Shown: positions 1 to 23,719 of the stretch, piece by piece
How the letters are laid out: every line of letters begins with the position of its first letter
Numbering within the stretch: the first letter of the stretch is position 1
Source of the DNA: Armadillidium nasatum
Lineage: Eukaryota; Arthropoda; Malacostraca; Isopoda; Armadillidiidae
Length of the DNA stretch: 45,564 nucleotides
NCBI GenBank assembly: GCA_009176605.1
Contig: SEYY01000800.1
Span: forward strand, 37,501 to 83,064
Reading direction: 5' to 3'
Notes under the pieces: model-generated
What the model was told of the DNA's origin: nothing
Databases searched by the model: none
The model's input: the letters and a program-made list of their open reading frames with translations, nothing else
Translations under genes and position numbers: made by a program

Positions 1-1121
<1,121 letters not shown>

Positions 1122-1138
<17 letters not shown>

Positions 1139-1459
1139 ACAATCTATAGGGAGATGGATGAAGACTTAATGATCTAGGACCACTGATTACTCCAAATCTT
1201 GGAAAATTTGGTGCTCCAAATCGACTAACAAGATTGGAAGGTCCAACAATTCCTCTAGGATTTTGCATTGAACCTGTTATTAATCTACTTGGTCTTAATC
1301 CCAATGGTCGTGGACCTCCTATTCCAGGTGTAAGAAGTCCATGGTTTCCAACTGGAATATCTGATAAAATATTTGGTCTTGATCCTAAAATAGGTGGTGG
1401 TGCAGGTAACATGCCTCTTTGTGTATTAAAGGAATGAATGGGTCTGTGGCCAATGAAAT
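1122..1459 (-). CDS. Host gene, exon e, probable terminal coding exon
   Basis: The acceptor is a pyrimidine-rich tract ending in TTTTCCAG (AG at 1461-1460). Two bases complete the codon split in exon d (giving Asn), then the frame is open for about 111 codons to a TAA at 1124-1122. The protein is low-complexity and rich in Gly, Pro, Arg and Leu: MLPAPPPILGSRPN, GIGGPRPLGLRPSR, FGAPNFPRFG. The last few codons and the stop (LSLLWW-stop) are antisense to the 3' tail of the Jockey-like fragment that ends about 1138, so a retrotransposon seems to supply the C-terminus. I saw no convincing donor before that point, but an alternative exon end cannot be excluded. Confidence 0.72.
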
Positions 1460-1575
1460 CTGGAAAATGGAAAAATTTTGTAACCGTTACAGAATATTAA
1501 AAGACTTGTAAAAAGAAAGTTTGCATTATGATTTTTATTTTTTTTTACTCACTAACATTAAAAATTTAAGGAAAC

Positions 1576-1675
<100 letters not shown>

Positions 1676-1689
1676 TGCATGCAAAAGTT

Positions 1690-2634
<945 letters not shown>

Positions 2635-2800
2635 TATGGATATTTAAAAACATTTTTGTTATAGTACTGTTATTCCACCCTTACAAATAGTGTGCATGGG
2701 AGAATGTGACCTCGATAACCTTTTTACAATAAACCCTTTAAAGAACAAATTTAAATTAAAGAAACCTGAAGATTTTGAGCCACAAACTTAATTGTCTCTT

Positions 2801-2802
<2 letters not shown>

Positions 2803-2891
<89 letters not shown>
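2803..2891. repeat. (TA)n microsatellite
   Basis: About 44 TA units in otherwise unassigned intronic sequence. Confidence 0.97.
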
Positions 2892-2892
<1 letters not shown>

Positions 2893-3404
2893 TTTTAATT
2901 TGTTTTTGATTATCTTCCACATTATGCGCTTAAATTGCTTGCAACTGCGCTTGCTAGATGTAACTAACCCCCATTGTGAGTATTTTCTTTTATAAACATT
3001 TGCCAATATTTTTCTTGCATCCTGCTTTAGCTTTCTTTATTGAATTCTTCAGGTGTGAGCCAGAGAATTAGACATTGTTGGAGATGGAGTTTGATAAGAA
3101 AGGCTGAGTCTGTGGGGATTAGCTTTTAACACCCTTGGGTCATCTTCAAGTGGGACCTAGAGTGCTCTAAAAGATCATGTTTTTCAGCTCGTTGCTTTCA
3201 GTGCCATTCCTTCGGTTTTATTTAAACTCACAGGTAGAGTTTTCACCCTTTCAGTGGGACTAGCATCTCCATCTAACCTCTAAACACTTTCTCAAAGAGC
3301 TCTCCAGATCATGCTTCTTGGAACTGTGGCTTCCCATGCTGGTTTTGGAGATGCCATAAGCAGTAAGCAATGATTATAGGGCTGGGTTGCTTGTCCTGTT
3401 GCCA
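2892..3404. other. Unassigned intronic sequence
   Basis: About 510 bp of mixed-composition sequence without a convincing reading frame, splice-bounded exon or recognised repeat. It lies inside the large d-e intron of the host gene. Confidence 0.5.
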
Positions 3405-4747
<1,343 letters not shown>

Positions 4748-4750
<3 letters not shown>

Positions 4751-4770
4751 GGCCTTTGCCTACCGGAGGT
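4748..4770 (+). repeat. Scrap of Jk-A 3' terminus at an inverted junction
   Basis: GGCCTTTGCCTACCGGAGGT matches the Jk-A terminal motif (GGCCTTTGCCCACCGGAGA at 5925-5943) and lies exactly between the two oppositely oriented copies. Confidence 0.55.
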
Positions 4771-4771
4771 G

Positions 4772-5955
4772 AATCCTTTAATGTCGCGCTGGATATATCG
4801 AAAGCCTTCGATAGAGTCTGGCACAAAGCTTTGATTTCTAAATTTCCCTTTTTCGGCATCTATCCTCTCTCTGTGATCTCACTAATTTCCTTTCCGGTCG
4901 TTCTATAGCAGCTGTAGACGGCCACCGTTCTTCCTTTAAATCTATTAATAGTGGTGTTCCTCAGGGTTTTGTCCTATTCCCAACACTTTTTTTACTTTTC
5001 ATTAATGACCTCTCTATTACCTCATTTCCTATCCACTCCTATGATGATGACTACACCCTTCATTATTTCTTCCAGTTTGAAAAAAATCCCACCCGACAGC
5101 AGTTGATAGACTAGAGAAGGGTAGCCTTGGAGCAACTAACCTCTGATCTTTCACTTATTTCAAATTGGGGCAGAGAAAACATGGTTGTTTTCGATGCATC
5201 AAAAACTCAATTCCTTCATCTTCCCACTCGACACAATCTTCCACACAACTATGATATCTTCTTCGAAAACACAAAACTCAAGCCTTCACCTGTTCTTAAT
5301 ATTCTTGGGGTTTCTTTTTCTCGTGATCTCTCTTGGAAAGATCACATTACTTCTCTTTCTAAACAAGCTTCTAGGAGGTTGGTTGTTCTGAGGTGCCTTC
5401 AGAATTACTTCACGCCATCCCAGTTGCTTGCACTGTATAGGGATGTTGTTCGCCCCTGTATGGAGTATGCTTCGCACATCTGGGGTGGTTCCAAACATAC
5501 AGCTCTCCTAGAGCAGGTGGAGTCTAGGGCATTTCGTCTCATCAACTCTCCTGCTCTTACTAACTCTCTTCAATCTCTTTCTGCCCGTCGAATTGTTGCG
5601 TCACTCTCTCTTTACTATCGCTATTACAATGGACACTGCTCTACTGAACTCTCTCGTCGCATACCTCTTCCATTGAGAACAGCTCGTGCTACATGCCTTT
5701 CTACACAGTCTCATCCTTTCTCTGTCCAACTCTCCTACCGCAGACTTAACCGCTATGCTCAATCTTACATATACTCTACTGGTAAAGTCTGGAACACACT
5801 CCCTTTATCTGTGTTCCCAACTTCCTTTGACTTGCATACTTTCAAACGCCGTGTATCTGGACACGTCGGCCACCATCGACCAGGATAGATCTTTCCCAAC
5901 TGCGGTGGAATTTGGTAGGCCTCTGGCCTTTGCCCACCGGAGATATAAAAAAAAA
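4772..5955 (+). mobile_element. Jk-A fragment with largely open C-terminal ORF
   Basis: Starts in the RT (VALDISKAFDRVWHKALI) and runs to the element's 3' end. Codons 5127-5888 are open for 253 residues: QLTSDLSLISNWGRENMVVF, then LLALYRDVVRPCMEYASHIW, then YRYYNGHCSTELSRRIPLPL and a C-terminus GHVGHHRPG. The YADD motif is replaced by YDDDY near 5040, and there are frameshifts between 4830 and 5110, so it is not active. The 3' tail is GGAGATATAAAAAAAAA, with an ATATA seed followed by poly(A), unlike the other copies whose tails are long (TA)n. Confidence 0.85.
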
Positions 5956-6540
5956 TCAGAGATAAGATTAGATTTGAATCTCTCTTGCGGAAGACCTGAA
6001 AAGATAGAAGATGGTAGAGATAAGAAAACAATCGGAAGAACCCAGAGGAAGATAGAGTTTGACAGTATAAGGAGAAGGATAAGAAGTTTTAAAAAAGTTC
6101 TAGAATGTTGAGTTTATCTCCACGACGATCAGCTAGTTGCATCCATTACTCAAGGTCATTTTAGATGGAGAATTGAAAGGCAAGTTCATCGACTGTATCA
6201 TGAAAACAAGAAGAAAGTCACTGGTGGCTGTGAACGTTGAAATCACTTAATACGAAAATTTCTGAGAAAGGAGAAGAGAGAATGTTCTCTATTTTGGAAT
6301 TTAGGATAGTAAGTAAATTAGGAGATAAATAAACAGAACAAATGAATTTAGACGCAATATGACAATAGAGCTTAAGCCACAAGGGGTAAAATTCAGAAGA
6401 CTCCAGATTAGACATGAGAATAAACAAAATCATAGCGCATATATGCATAACAACCTCCTTTGGCTGAAAACTGAAGATAGAGGAAGTAAAAAGAAAATAA
6501 AATATTTGCTATCAGAAAGCTCAAACACCTAGTTCCTGTC
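5956..6540 (-). mobile_element. Jk-A fragment, endonuclease region
   Basis: The minus strand encodes pieces of the apurinic-type endonuclease domain: FSAKGGCYAYMRYDF near 6420-6470, VYLSPN near 6310 and SSPFSEIFVLSDFNVHSHQ near 6218-6290. DFN is the conserved endonuclease motif. The frame is broken. It adjoins the plus-strand copy at 5955, making a third orientation switch in 3 kb. Confidence 0.7.
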
Positions 6541-6694
6541 AAGAATATGTGGTCAGGTCTAAAAAAGATAGGTGGTGTACCACAAAATGGAATTATATTG
6601 AACATCGTGGATGTTGCAGAAATTATTGAAGAAAATGGACAATGCACTAAGGGAAGTCAGATGCTAAGCCTTGGTGGAACCAACCGTATAACAC

Positions 6695-6697
<3 letters not shown>
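6541..6697. other. Unassigned spacer
   Basis: A short open stretch (MWSGLKKIGGVPQNGIILNI...) before (TA)n. No homology recognised and no splice borders seen. Confidence 0.4.
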
Positions 6698-6782
<85 letters not shown>

Positions 6783-6791
6783 TATATATAT
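6698..6791. repeat. (TA)n microsatellite at the 5' edge of Jk-C
   Basis: About 46 TA units with one AA interruption (near 6775), ending where Jk-C similarity begins. Confidence 0.96.
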
Positions 6792-6792
6792 C

Positions 6793-8181
6793 CACAGACT
6801 ATGTTCCCCATTTCAAAGACTTCCACCTACAAACCACAATTGGAAATGTCAAATTTGCACCCCCCCAACCACTTCAAACCCTATCAATCATAATTCCCAC
6901 ATCTCCACACTAAATATCCTACAAATCAATATAAACGGCCTCCACAACAAACACAAAGAACTAGAAACATTCCTACACAAACACAAACATCCACATAGCA
7001 CTAATACAAGAAACCCACCAACCAATACACCAACTTCCCCCAACTTTCTACAAATATGACTCCATCTACTCCCAGCACACACCCAACCATCACAAACTAT
7101 TAACTCTCATCCACAACTCTATAAATTACTCCAACACATCCTCTCAACATGCTAACACACAAACTGACAACACATCTAAAATTCAAACCTTCTCAATAGA
7201 AATAAACAAAACTACGCACAACATAGTAAACCTATACATACCACACCATACATCCACACACTGTCCATCAAACTACTCACCTAACCTCTCTACAATAACA
7301 AACCTTCCCAATCTCCTTGATTATGCGGAGACTTCAATGCCCACCACCCGACCTGGTACAAAAACCAAGCCTCCGACCAAAGAGGAACCCACATCATCGA
7401 ACACTTGGAACATCTCAACATCCTTAACAACAAAAACCTCCATACCAGAATCCCCCCGCAAATCAACCAATCCCCCACATCACCAGACATCACTTTTTGC
7501 TCCTCAAACATTCACCCCTTCTACAATGGACCACAGAAACCGATCTAAACTCCGACCACCTACCTATAATTATAAAATACAACATCAAAAACAAACCCAC
7601 TCACAAATCTAAAACTACATTTACCAACTACAAAAAAGCAGACTGGACCGGTTTCTCCAACTACATAGACGAAAACCTCACAACAAACGAAATTACAAAC
7701 ATATCCTCCCTCAAATCAGCAATTAACATCTCACCCACACAATCCAGAAAGCGGCCAACATCTTCATCCCTAAAGGCCACATTAAAAAATACGTACCAAA
7801 CCTCTCCCCCGAAATCACTTCTCTCATAAAACAAAGGAACGCACTAAAACGCCAAAACAACCCCACACAACTCACCAAAACACAATTAGAAACCCTAAAC
7901 AATCAAATATCAACCCTAATAAAAACTCACACAACCAACAACTACCAAAACTTCCTCATCAAAAACTTGGACAACACAAACAGCAAAAGAGTCTGGAAAA
8001 CAATCCACACAATTCCACAACGCAAAAAACAACCCTCTTCACACTCACGAAACTCCAACCAATCCCACTACACAAACCCCTTTAACTCCCAAACAACACA
8101 TCAACCTACTGGCCACACACTTCGCTAAACAAAGTAGCTTACCTACCCACCCTCAAAACAGGAAAAATAATCAAAAAACTG

Positions 8182-8244
<63 letters not shown>

Positions 8245-10051
8245 AAAAAAAAAAAAAAAAACTCTCCAGCAACAGGACCAGACAACATATCAAATATTCA
8301 CCTAAAACACCTATCCATCCACACAATCACATACATAACCTCCATCTTCAACAAATCCATCCAACTCAACTATATCCCTCCCCTAATGGAAAAAAGCATT
8401 AATCATCCCTAAACTAAAACCTGGCAAAGACCCTTCAAACCCCTCCTCTTACCGCCCAATCTCCCTTATTATCCACCATCTCAAAACTTCTTGAAAAACT
8501 AATCCTAAATTCTATCCTCCAATTCATCCCACAACAAAACTTCCAACACGGGTTCAAACCCAACCACTCCACCACCACTGCACTTACCAACATCATCCAA
8601 CCTATAATAAACGGACTAAACCATAAGCCACATCACAAAACTATATTAATAGCAATTGACATAAACAAAGCCTTCGATACTGTCCCGAGACATAATCTTA
8701 TCCATAAAATCCTCCAATCCAACATCACAACAAATACTAAGAAATGGCTATCCAACTTCCTATCAGGAAGAACCGCCCAAATACAACAAAACGGCCATAA
8801 ATCACGTACCATCAACATAAAGAACGGAGTTCCCCAAGGAGCCATACTCTCCCCCACCCTATTCAACCTATACACAGCAGACCTCCCACAACCCCAAACA
8901 ACTTTCACCCACATCACTATCATACGCCGACGACATAACTATTGCCACCACTCACGAAGACCTCTCCACCGCAACAACACTCACACAAGACTACCTAACA
9001 CAACTCCAAACTTGGCTAGTAGAAAACAGGATGACGGCATCACCAAACAAATCCTCCATAACCCTCATAACAACAGACAAACACATTATCCAACACCTAC
9101 CCACAAGTCCTACTAAACAACACCCCCATACCCTTCAACAAAACCCCAAAGATTCTCGGCCTAACATTTGACACTCACCTCACTTTCTCCAAACACATTC
9201 AAAATACCACCACAGCCGCAAACCAGAAAACTCAACATCCTCAAAACAGTGGCCAACACTGACATAAACAACAACATACAAAACCTCAATTGCAATCTAC
9301 AAACAATTTATACGCCCCACCATTAACTATGCCTCCCCTGTCTGGCACCCTCTGCTCTCCGACAAAAACTTAACGACACTCCAAATAACACAAAATAAAG
9401 CCCTTCGCACCATCACCGGCTGCACACCCACAACCCCTCAACAACACCTTCATAACGAAACCAAGATACTACCTATAAGGAACCACCTCGAAATGATAGG
9501 CACCCAATTTTATGCAAAAACCGTCTACCCACACACCCATGTCACAAAACTCTCCTCCAACCTACCAATCAAAGACTTAAACAACCTCCATCGTCCACCG
9601 GAGCCTTTTACAAACGGATCCTAAATCACATACCCCCTCCTCCCCCCAATACCACAACAACCAAACATATACACACTCAACTTACACATTCATATATGAT
9701 CAACAGACCTCCAAACAGCATCCTTAACGAACCCCCTCCCGAAATAAACACCGACTCCAACAACCTCCCAAGACACTTACAAATCTCACTAGCAAGATTG
9801 AGATGCGGGCACCACCCAAACTTACAACATTACAAACACAATTTCAATTTAAACCAGGCAACATCTTCCACTTGTACCAGATGCAAAAGGGCCCCGGAGA
9901 CCGTAGATCACTTTCTTTTACAAACTGTCGCCCCAAAATCTTCTGGGGCATCACTTCTTTGAAAGATCTCTGGACGAGACCGACTGCGGCGGGAGGCTTC
10001 ATTAGCGAAGTGTGGCCGCCTCAACAAGGGGTGGTCAGGGGGTGAGAAGGT
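6793..10051 (+). mobile_element. Jk-C non-LTR retrotransposon, near full length but frameshifted
   Basis: C-rich on this strand. Endonuclease: LNILQININGLHNKHKELE near 6910-6970, GDFNAHHPTWYKN near 7327-7365, and SDHLPIIIKYN near 7545-7580. Reverse transcriptase: TGPDNISNIHLKHL near 8277, NFQHGFKPNHSTTTALTNII near 8540, AIDINKAFDTVPRHNLIHKI near 8650-8705, NGVPQGAILSPTLFNLY near 8824, then a YADDIT motif split by a frameshift near 8925. C-terminus: zinc-knuckle-like CTRCKRAPETVDHF near 9875-9915. The 3' end is GGGGGTGAGAAGGT followed by poly(A) and (TA)n. At least six frame breaks, plus an (A)n expansion at 8182-8261. Confidence 0.85.
8182..8261. repeat. Poly(A) expansion inside Jk-C
   Basis: About 78 A with a CC interruption at 8243-8244, lying between the endonuclease and RT parts, where a Lys-rich coding stretch (AAA codons) could have expanded. 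Confidence 0.95.
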
Positions 10052-10192
<141 letters not shown>

Positions 10193-10194
10193 GG

Positions 10195-12245
<2,051 letters not shown>

Positions 12246-12248
12246 GAT

Positions 12249-12260
12249 ATATATTATTTA

Positions 12261-12345
<85 letters not shown>
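12249..12345. repeat. (TA)n microsatellite at the truncated 5' edge of Jk-C
   Basis: About 45 TA units with several TTA irregularities at the left; the Jk-C similarity breaks off here. Confidence 0.95.
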
Positions 12346-12350
<5 letters not shown>

Positions 12351-13035
12351 TAGTTAGATGACGCCTGAAATGTAGGGATTTTGGGAGGATTCTTGTTGGG
12401 AATATGAAAAAGAAGGTTGCTAGATTTTTAAAACCATTTTGCCTTCCTAGAGAACGGTCATTGCGAAATTTTTATAAAAGCTTTCAGCAATTTCTAATAA
12501 CCTTTAATCTTTTATTAAATTCAAGATTTGCATTATAATATTGGAGTTATTTATTTGTCATACATTCTAAAATTTTGTGACATCTATCGATTTCAACCAT
12601 AACCTAATTTGTCTTCTTAAAAGTGTACATCTTCAAGAAAGATTGTAATCTACGGAGTTATTTATGTATTTCGTTTATATTATTTGAAAACTATTTACAA
12701 TAATCTAGGGTTTTTAATGCGTCTTAATATTGTCTTTTTTAGAGCGCTCTAATTTCAATTCATTTCTTGAGAAGACTTACAAATTAATGTGGCAAAGTTT
12801 GAAGTGAATCCTCAAGAGTAATAACATCTACTTCGTTAAATCTGCGAGTTCCACAGCAAAATTTTGGAAATGCTGTGAAAGAGCATATTTCTTTCAAAAG
12901 AATAATTCTTCAAGTCCGTTCTCGAAAATAATGGGTAAGTTTTTTTTCTATTGTTTCTGACTTGCAGGTAGCATTATTAATACTAAACATTTACTATATT
13001 GAGGATATTCCTTTTGCTTACAGTCGAAGAAGAGT
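12346..13035. other. Unassigned AT-rich intronic sequence
   Basis: About 690 bp with no coding signal, RNA gene or repeat that I recognise. Confidence 0.5.
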
Positions 13036-13690
13036 ATCTCTGTTAAGGGGAGGGTCCACTTTCAAATTTTTTATAAATTTTCAGACAATTCTCCTGAACC
13101 TTTCAGTATATATAGCTTTTTTTTCAGGTGAAAAAGGCTATTACTAGTGTTTTCCCCGAGTCTATAACTTTTTTTTTTTTTTTTTTTAATTTGACCCTTT
13201 TTCAAATGAATGATGGGGCAAAACTACTTTTCGAAATGACCCGAAATTTGCATGGTTTATTCAGAATTTTATTGGCTACAAAGGCTTCTAACAGAATTTT
13301 GTTCCCGAGTTATAGAAAAAATGTTATAAGCCCAAAACTGACCAACTATCGAAATTTTTTTTTTTTTTTTTTTTTTTTTTGAAAACTACAACTACTACAT
13401 TTCTTATTTTTGGTGGGTGCATAGAGGAAGGATGGCGCTACAAATTTCTCTCTATACTTTATTCAAGGTGATTCGTTTTTTTTTTTTTTCGAGATACAGC
13501 CTCCCAAAAAAGGTCCATTTTTGACATTTTCAAAAATTCCAAAAGTTTGAGAAGCTATAATCTCGCTTCAAACAAATAGCATTTAATAATGCACTAAATA
13601 AAAGTTGTAGCCCTATCCCTCCTCTAACAATATCCAAAAATAAAAAATTAGTAGGTAGATTTTTTTTTTTAAATAATTTTTTTTTCTCCG
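13036..13690. repeat. Dispersed noncoding repeat R1, left copy
   Basis: Matches 14765-15338 in the same orientation. Shared landmarks in order are TCAGTATATATAGC / TCAGTGTATATAGC, GAGTCTATAAC followed by a T run, GCAAAACTACTTTT / TCAAACCACTTTT, TTATAGAAAAAATGTTA, TTATTTTTGGTGGGTG, and ATCTCGCTTCAAACAAA. It carries homopolymer runs (13169-13188, 13357-13380) and no ORF. Confidence 0.75.
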
Positions 13691-13899
13691 GAAGGGTTTG
13701 TTTTTTACAAATTTTTTTAAAAGAAAAAATTCAAGTGCTTGTAACTTTTTTTCTAGACATGATATCAAAAATGTTCCCACTAATGCAAGAAATTGGGGCT
13801 AAGATTATTAAGTTAAATTTTCAGCTAAGAGTGAGAGGGAGTGAGTGGGAAAGATGGTGATGTGGAGCAAGGAGAGAGGGGGTAGATAGAATAGACACT
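13691..13899. other. Unassigned spacer between R1 and the RTE-like RT
   Basis: A/T-rich, then a purine-rich lead-in (GAGAGGGAGTGAGTGGG) into the RTE-like coding remnant. No separate feature seen. Confidence 0.4.
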
Positions 13900-14690
13900 T
13901 TGCTGATCTGTAGACAGGGGTGGGAGGGGAGGGAGTAGTGGGGAATAATGAGATGTTATTAGAAGAGGAGAGTTTTAGTAGAGAGGAAGTAAAAACCGCA
14001 GTGGGAAATGTGAAGAAGGGGAAGTCAGCAGGAATGGATGGTATATATGGGGAGATGATAAGGGTGGGAGAGGGAGAGATGGTTGGCTGGTTGGTTAGAA
14101 TGTTTAATGAGTGATGATAGAGTTTGTAGGAGGAGATTGAGGTACTAAGGTAAAGAAGAGTAAGAGATAGATTATTGGATGGGATTAAAAAATTTTATGA
14201 GAACTATAGAGCGAGGGTGAGGAGGGAACTGACGGAATGGTTAAACATGGGAGTTGGACTGACGCAGGGGTGAGTTATGTGCCATGGTTGTTAGGGGGAT
14301 AGAGAGGGAAAGGGAAGGGTGGTAGGTTGAGAGTGGAGAGGGTGAAGGGGAGGTAAATATCTTGTTGTTTGTGGATGATGCAGTGTTAGTTGAGGAATCC
14401 GGCGAGAAGTTGAGAATATTGGTGAAAGAATTTGTGAGGGGATGTGTCTCTAATGGATTGAAGGAAAATCCAACAAAGAGTAAAGTGATGAGGATTGGAG
14501 GCAGGGGTGAGGCAGTAAGAGTGAAGGAAAAGGAGGTTGTCGAGGTAGGGGAAAGAAATTTGAGGAGTTAGAAGAGTTTAAATATCCGGAAATGCTGGTG
14601 GAATGAAAAGGGAGTGACGGAAGAGGAAATAAAGAATAGAGTGATCAAGGGATTGAGGGAGATACGGAAGAAGAGGAGAATACTATGAAC
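13900..14690 (+). mobile_element. RTE-like retrotransposon, reverse transcriptase remnant
   Basis: Purine-rich coding strand. SFSREEVKTAVGNVKKGKSA followed by GMDGIYGEMIR (13970-14070) is the RT entry motif of this group, and LLFVDDAVLVEESGEKLRIL (14362-14421) is the catalytic palm, with FVDD in place of the usual YADD; NPTKSKVMRIG follows. Near 14560-14640 LRS/FKYPEML...EEEIKNRV overlaps the start of the 41.5-kb fragment, so both are one family. About 400 bp of RT between 14115 and 14360 is scrambled. Confidence 0.75.
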
Positions 14691-14764
14691 CGACCGCGGT
14701 CCCAGCCCTGGCTAAAAATCAGGTTAAACCGGGGTTTGCCTGCAAGGGTTAAAATGGGAAATTA

Positions 14765-20231
<5,467 letters not shown>

Positions 20232-20264
<33 letters not shown>
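20232..20264 (+). repeat. Poly(A) tail of Jk-B
   Basis: Thirty-three A after TGATGATGTGT, 32 bp before host exon d. Jk-B thus ends next to the exon's donor side, and its tail is poly(A) rather than (TA)n. Confidence 0.85.
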
Positions 20265-20267
<3 letters not shown>

Positions 20268-20296
20268 TATATCATAAATATAAATGGTTGTCTTAC

Positions 20297-20416
20297 TTGG
20301 TCCATTTCTGGGTATCACCCCCACAGGTCCTGGTGTAAATGGTGGTGGAGGTGCTCGATGTATTGGCAATGCTCCTGGACCAAATGTTCCAAATCCCTCA
20401 TTTCTAAATTCATTTC
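20297..20416 (-). CDS. Host gene, exon d, Gly/Pro-rich segment
   Basis: Coding exon of 120 nt, phase 1 on both sides. The acceptor is ATTATTAG (AG at 20418-20417) and the donor is GTAAGA (20296-20291). With the last base of exon c it reads G-N-E-F and continues through GFGTFGPGALPIHRAPPPP to a final VIPRNGP, 39 full codons without a stop. There is no normal polypyrimidine tract: the bases upstream of the acceptor are the (TA)n at 20423-20532, so branch point and pyrimidine tract appear to be replaced by microsatellite. It resembles exon e in Gly/Pro content, which supports membership of the same gene. Confidence 0.74.
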
Positions 20417-20418
20417 CT

Positions 20419-20858
<440 letters not shown>

Positions 20859-20942
<84 letters not shown>
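20859..20942. repeat. (TA)n microsatellite
   Basis: About 42 TA units in intron c-d of the host gene. Confidence 0.97.
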
Positions 20943-20944
<2 letters not shown>

Positions 20945-20999
20945 TATGATAAATAAAATATGAAGAAAATTAAAGTGTTAATTGGCAAATTTACAAATT

Positions 21000-22900
21000 G
21001 TTTTATTTCATTATTTGTTAAATCCTGTAAAACAGGTGGCTGGGTGACTGTTTCCTTTTCCCAATCAATGACTTTTGAATAATCATCTGCATTACAGTTT
21101 AGTGTTTTAGACAGTTCAAAAACTTTTGCATTGGAATTCCTTTCTCTAGCTTGAATAATTTGTTAAACAACTAAATCTCTTACCTCTTTTCTTGTTTCCA
21201 CAAACATTGTAAATGATACACTTTCAGGATGAGCAAAGTATGAGTTTTCTTAGTACATGCTCCATAATCAAACAAGTTTTTTTTGCCCACATATTAAAGT
21301 AGGCACATCAACTACCAAAATAATGTGCACCATTAATTGCCTTTGGATGTGACTTTATCCAAAACCACTCTGGTATGTAAACTTTCATTATTAAATTTAT
21401 TAGAATTTGAAGAGCATTGCTAGGATACTTTGTGGAAATGTATAACTAAGATCCTGTTTGCTTTTGTTAGCCATTTGGCGTGATGAAGGGTGCCCAATGA
21501 TGGAAATATATTCCCTAATTTTATGCTAATACACATTTCATACAAAAAATTTTGCGGTACTAATTTATTTAACGATATCTTCGATGGATTTTTCAAGGAT
21601 GCTGTTTACCACCTCAAAATCATCTTCTCCAGCTTAATTACTTCTTCAATTTTATTTCCAATGCTACCCTTAAAAGCTTTTGGTCCTGATGTTTTTCCAT
21701 CAATTACCTTGAATATGTGACTGAATGAAAGTTCATTTGCATGTAAGAGGCAAATTAACTAATGTATCGGTCTTTCCAAATATATTTCAACCAGTTTCAA
21801 AACTTCACCAACACTTCCAGTGTTAACTGGAGTCCCATCGCAAAGAATAGCTTCAAGGGAAATCTCCTTAAAATGAATTAAAAAAGCTATTATTTCATTA
21901 GCAATACATTCTGGCCCTTGGCAGAATCTGGTTTACATGAATCATGTAAAATATCATCTGGTTCTTTTATAATATCATTATGTTCATCCAATTCAGTTCC
22001 ATCTTTTCTTTTAGTTTGATCTTTTCTGCCATCAAATCCAATGAATCAATTTGTGTTTTCTAATTTCATTCTGATGATATTCTTTTTGAAAACATGCTTC
22101 CTCTCTCTCTCTCTCAACTTTTTTTCTATTCAACACATTACTATCATTCAATATCCAATATCCTTTAATGCAGCATTGACAATTAAACAAGTGGCCCAAT
22201 AGCTAGCACAAAACCTGTCTGCTGTTTTCGATAAATGTTTAAACACAAATATATTCTGAGAATTTTCCCCATGTTCAAATTCTGGAAGAAATTCTTTATC
22301 GTTTCAGCTTTCCTCTATTTTCATTGGCTTTTCTTCCATAACACCAAAGTTTAATCCTGTGTTGGTTGAAGGGACACAAATTTAAATGGTTTGGGTACTT
22401 CTATCGCTGCTGTACAACCCCTATTTATAGATTTAACCTTTTCAATTCTTTCGTCCTCTTCTCGCACCTGTTACTGCTTTATCAATTGTCACAAGTTGAT
22501 TTTTCTTTTGTTTCTGATCTACAAAGGATTCCCATTCAATAATAGGTATTCTAATTTTGCATTCTACAATGACTTCTTTCAGTTTTTTATCCTAATGTTG
22601 CATATGCAAATGTCAAACTTCTTATCATATGATTTTACTTCCCTTTCAAACTCATCTTTCGTCTGTTTTGTGTGTTCTTATTTAGTTTTGAAGCGGATTC
22701 AATAACTTCTTAAATATATTCCATCAAGTGTTATGGTTGGAAAGGAAAATTTTCTCCAGATGGATTCCATGTCCCTTGTAACAATTCTATACCATCTTTA
22801 ACAGTTAATGAACCTTTCGAAGGTACTTGCTCTCTATTCATAACAAGTACAGAATGCATAATATCTGCTTATTAAGGAATCATCAAAGGTTGAAATTTAC
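21000..22900 (-). pseudogene. Decayed copy of a multicopy arthropod protein of unknown function
   Basis: Broken minus-strand frames give, in order: MAEKIKLKEKMELNE and HNDIIKEPDDILHDSCKPD (21910-22040), CDGTPVNTG (about 21825-21850), LICLLHANELSFSHIFKVID followed by GKTSGPKAFKGSIGNK (21655-21765), MKVYIPEWFWIKSHPKAING (21330-21395) and NSNAKVFE...CNADDYSKVIDW (21060-21150). I recognise the LLHANEL...DGKTSGP and WF-IKSHP signature as belonging to a family repeated many times in arthropod genomes and probably spread by a mobile element; its function is not known to me. Numerous stops and frameshifts, so not expressed as protein. No introns are evident within it. Confidence 0.6.
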
Positions 22901-22996
22901 TTGGATATGCAAATATCGAATTGTAAGTTACTTATATTACATAATAATATTAAAAATTTTAAATATACATTTGCATAATGATAGTAGATAAAAAAG

Positions 22997-23719
<723 letters not shown>

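Noticed and set aside
1234..1437. Plus-strand frame opposite exon e (67 codons)
   Set aside because: It is the shadow of the minus-strand exon, which has splice borders and joins in phase to exon d.
5686..6111. 141-residue plus-strand frame overlapping the end of Jk-A
   Set aside because: It is an off-frame reading of Jk-A running into an inverted Jk-A piece; the 253-residue frame is the one with family motifs.
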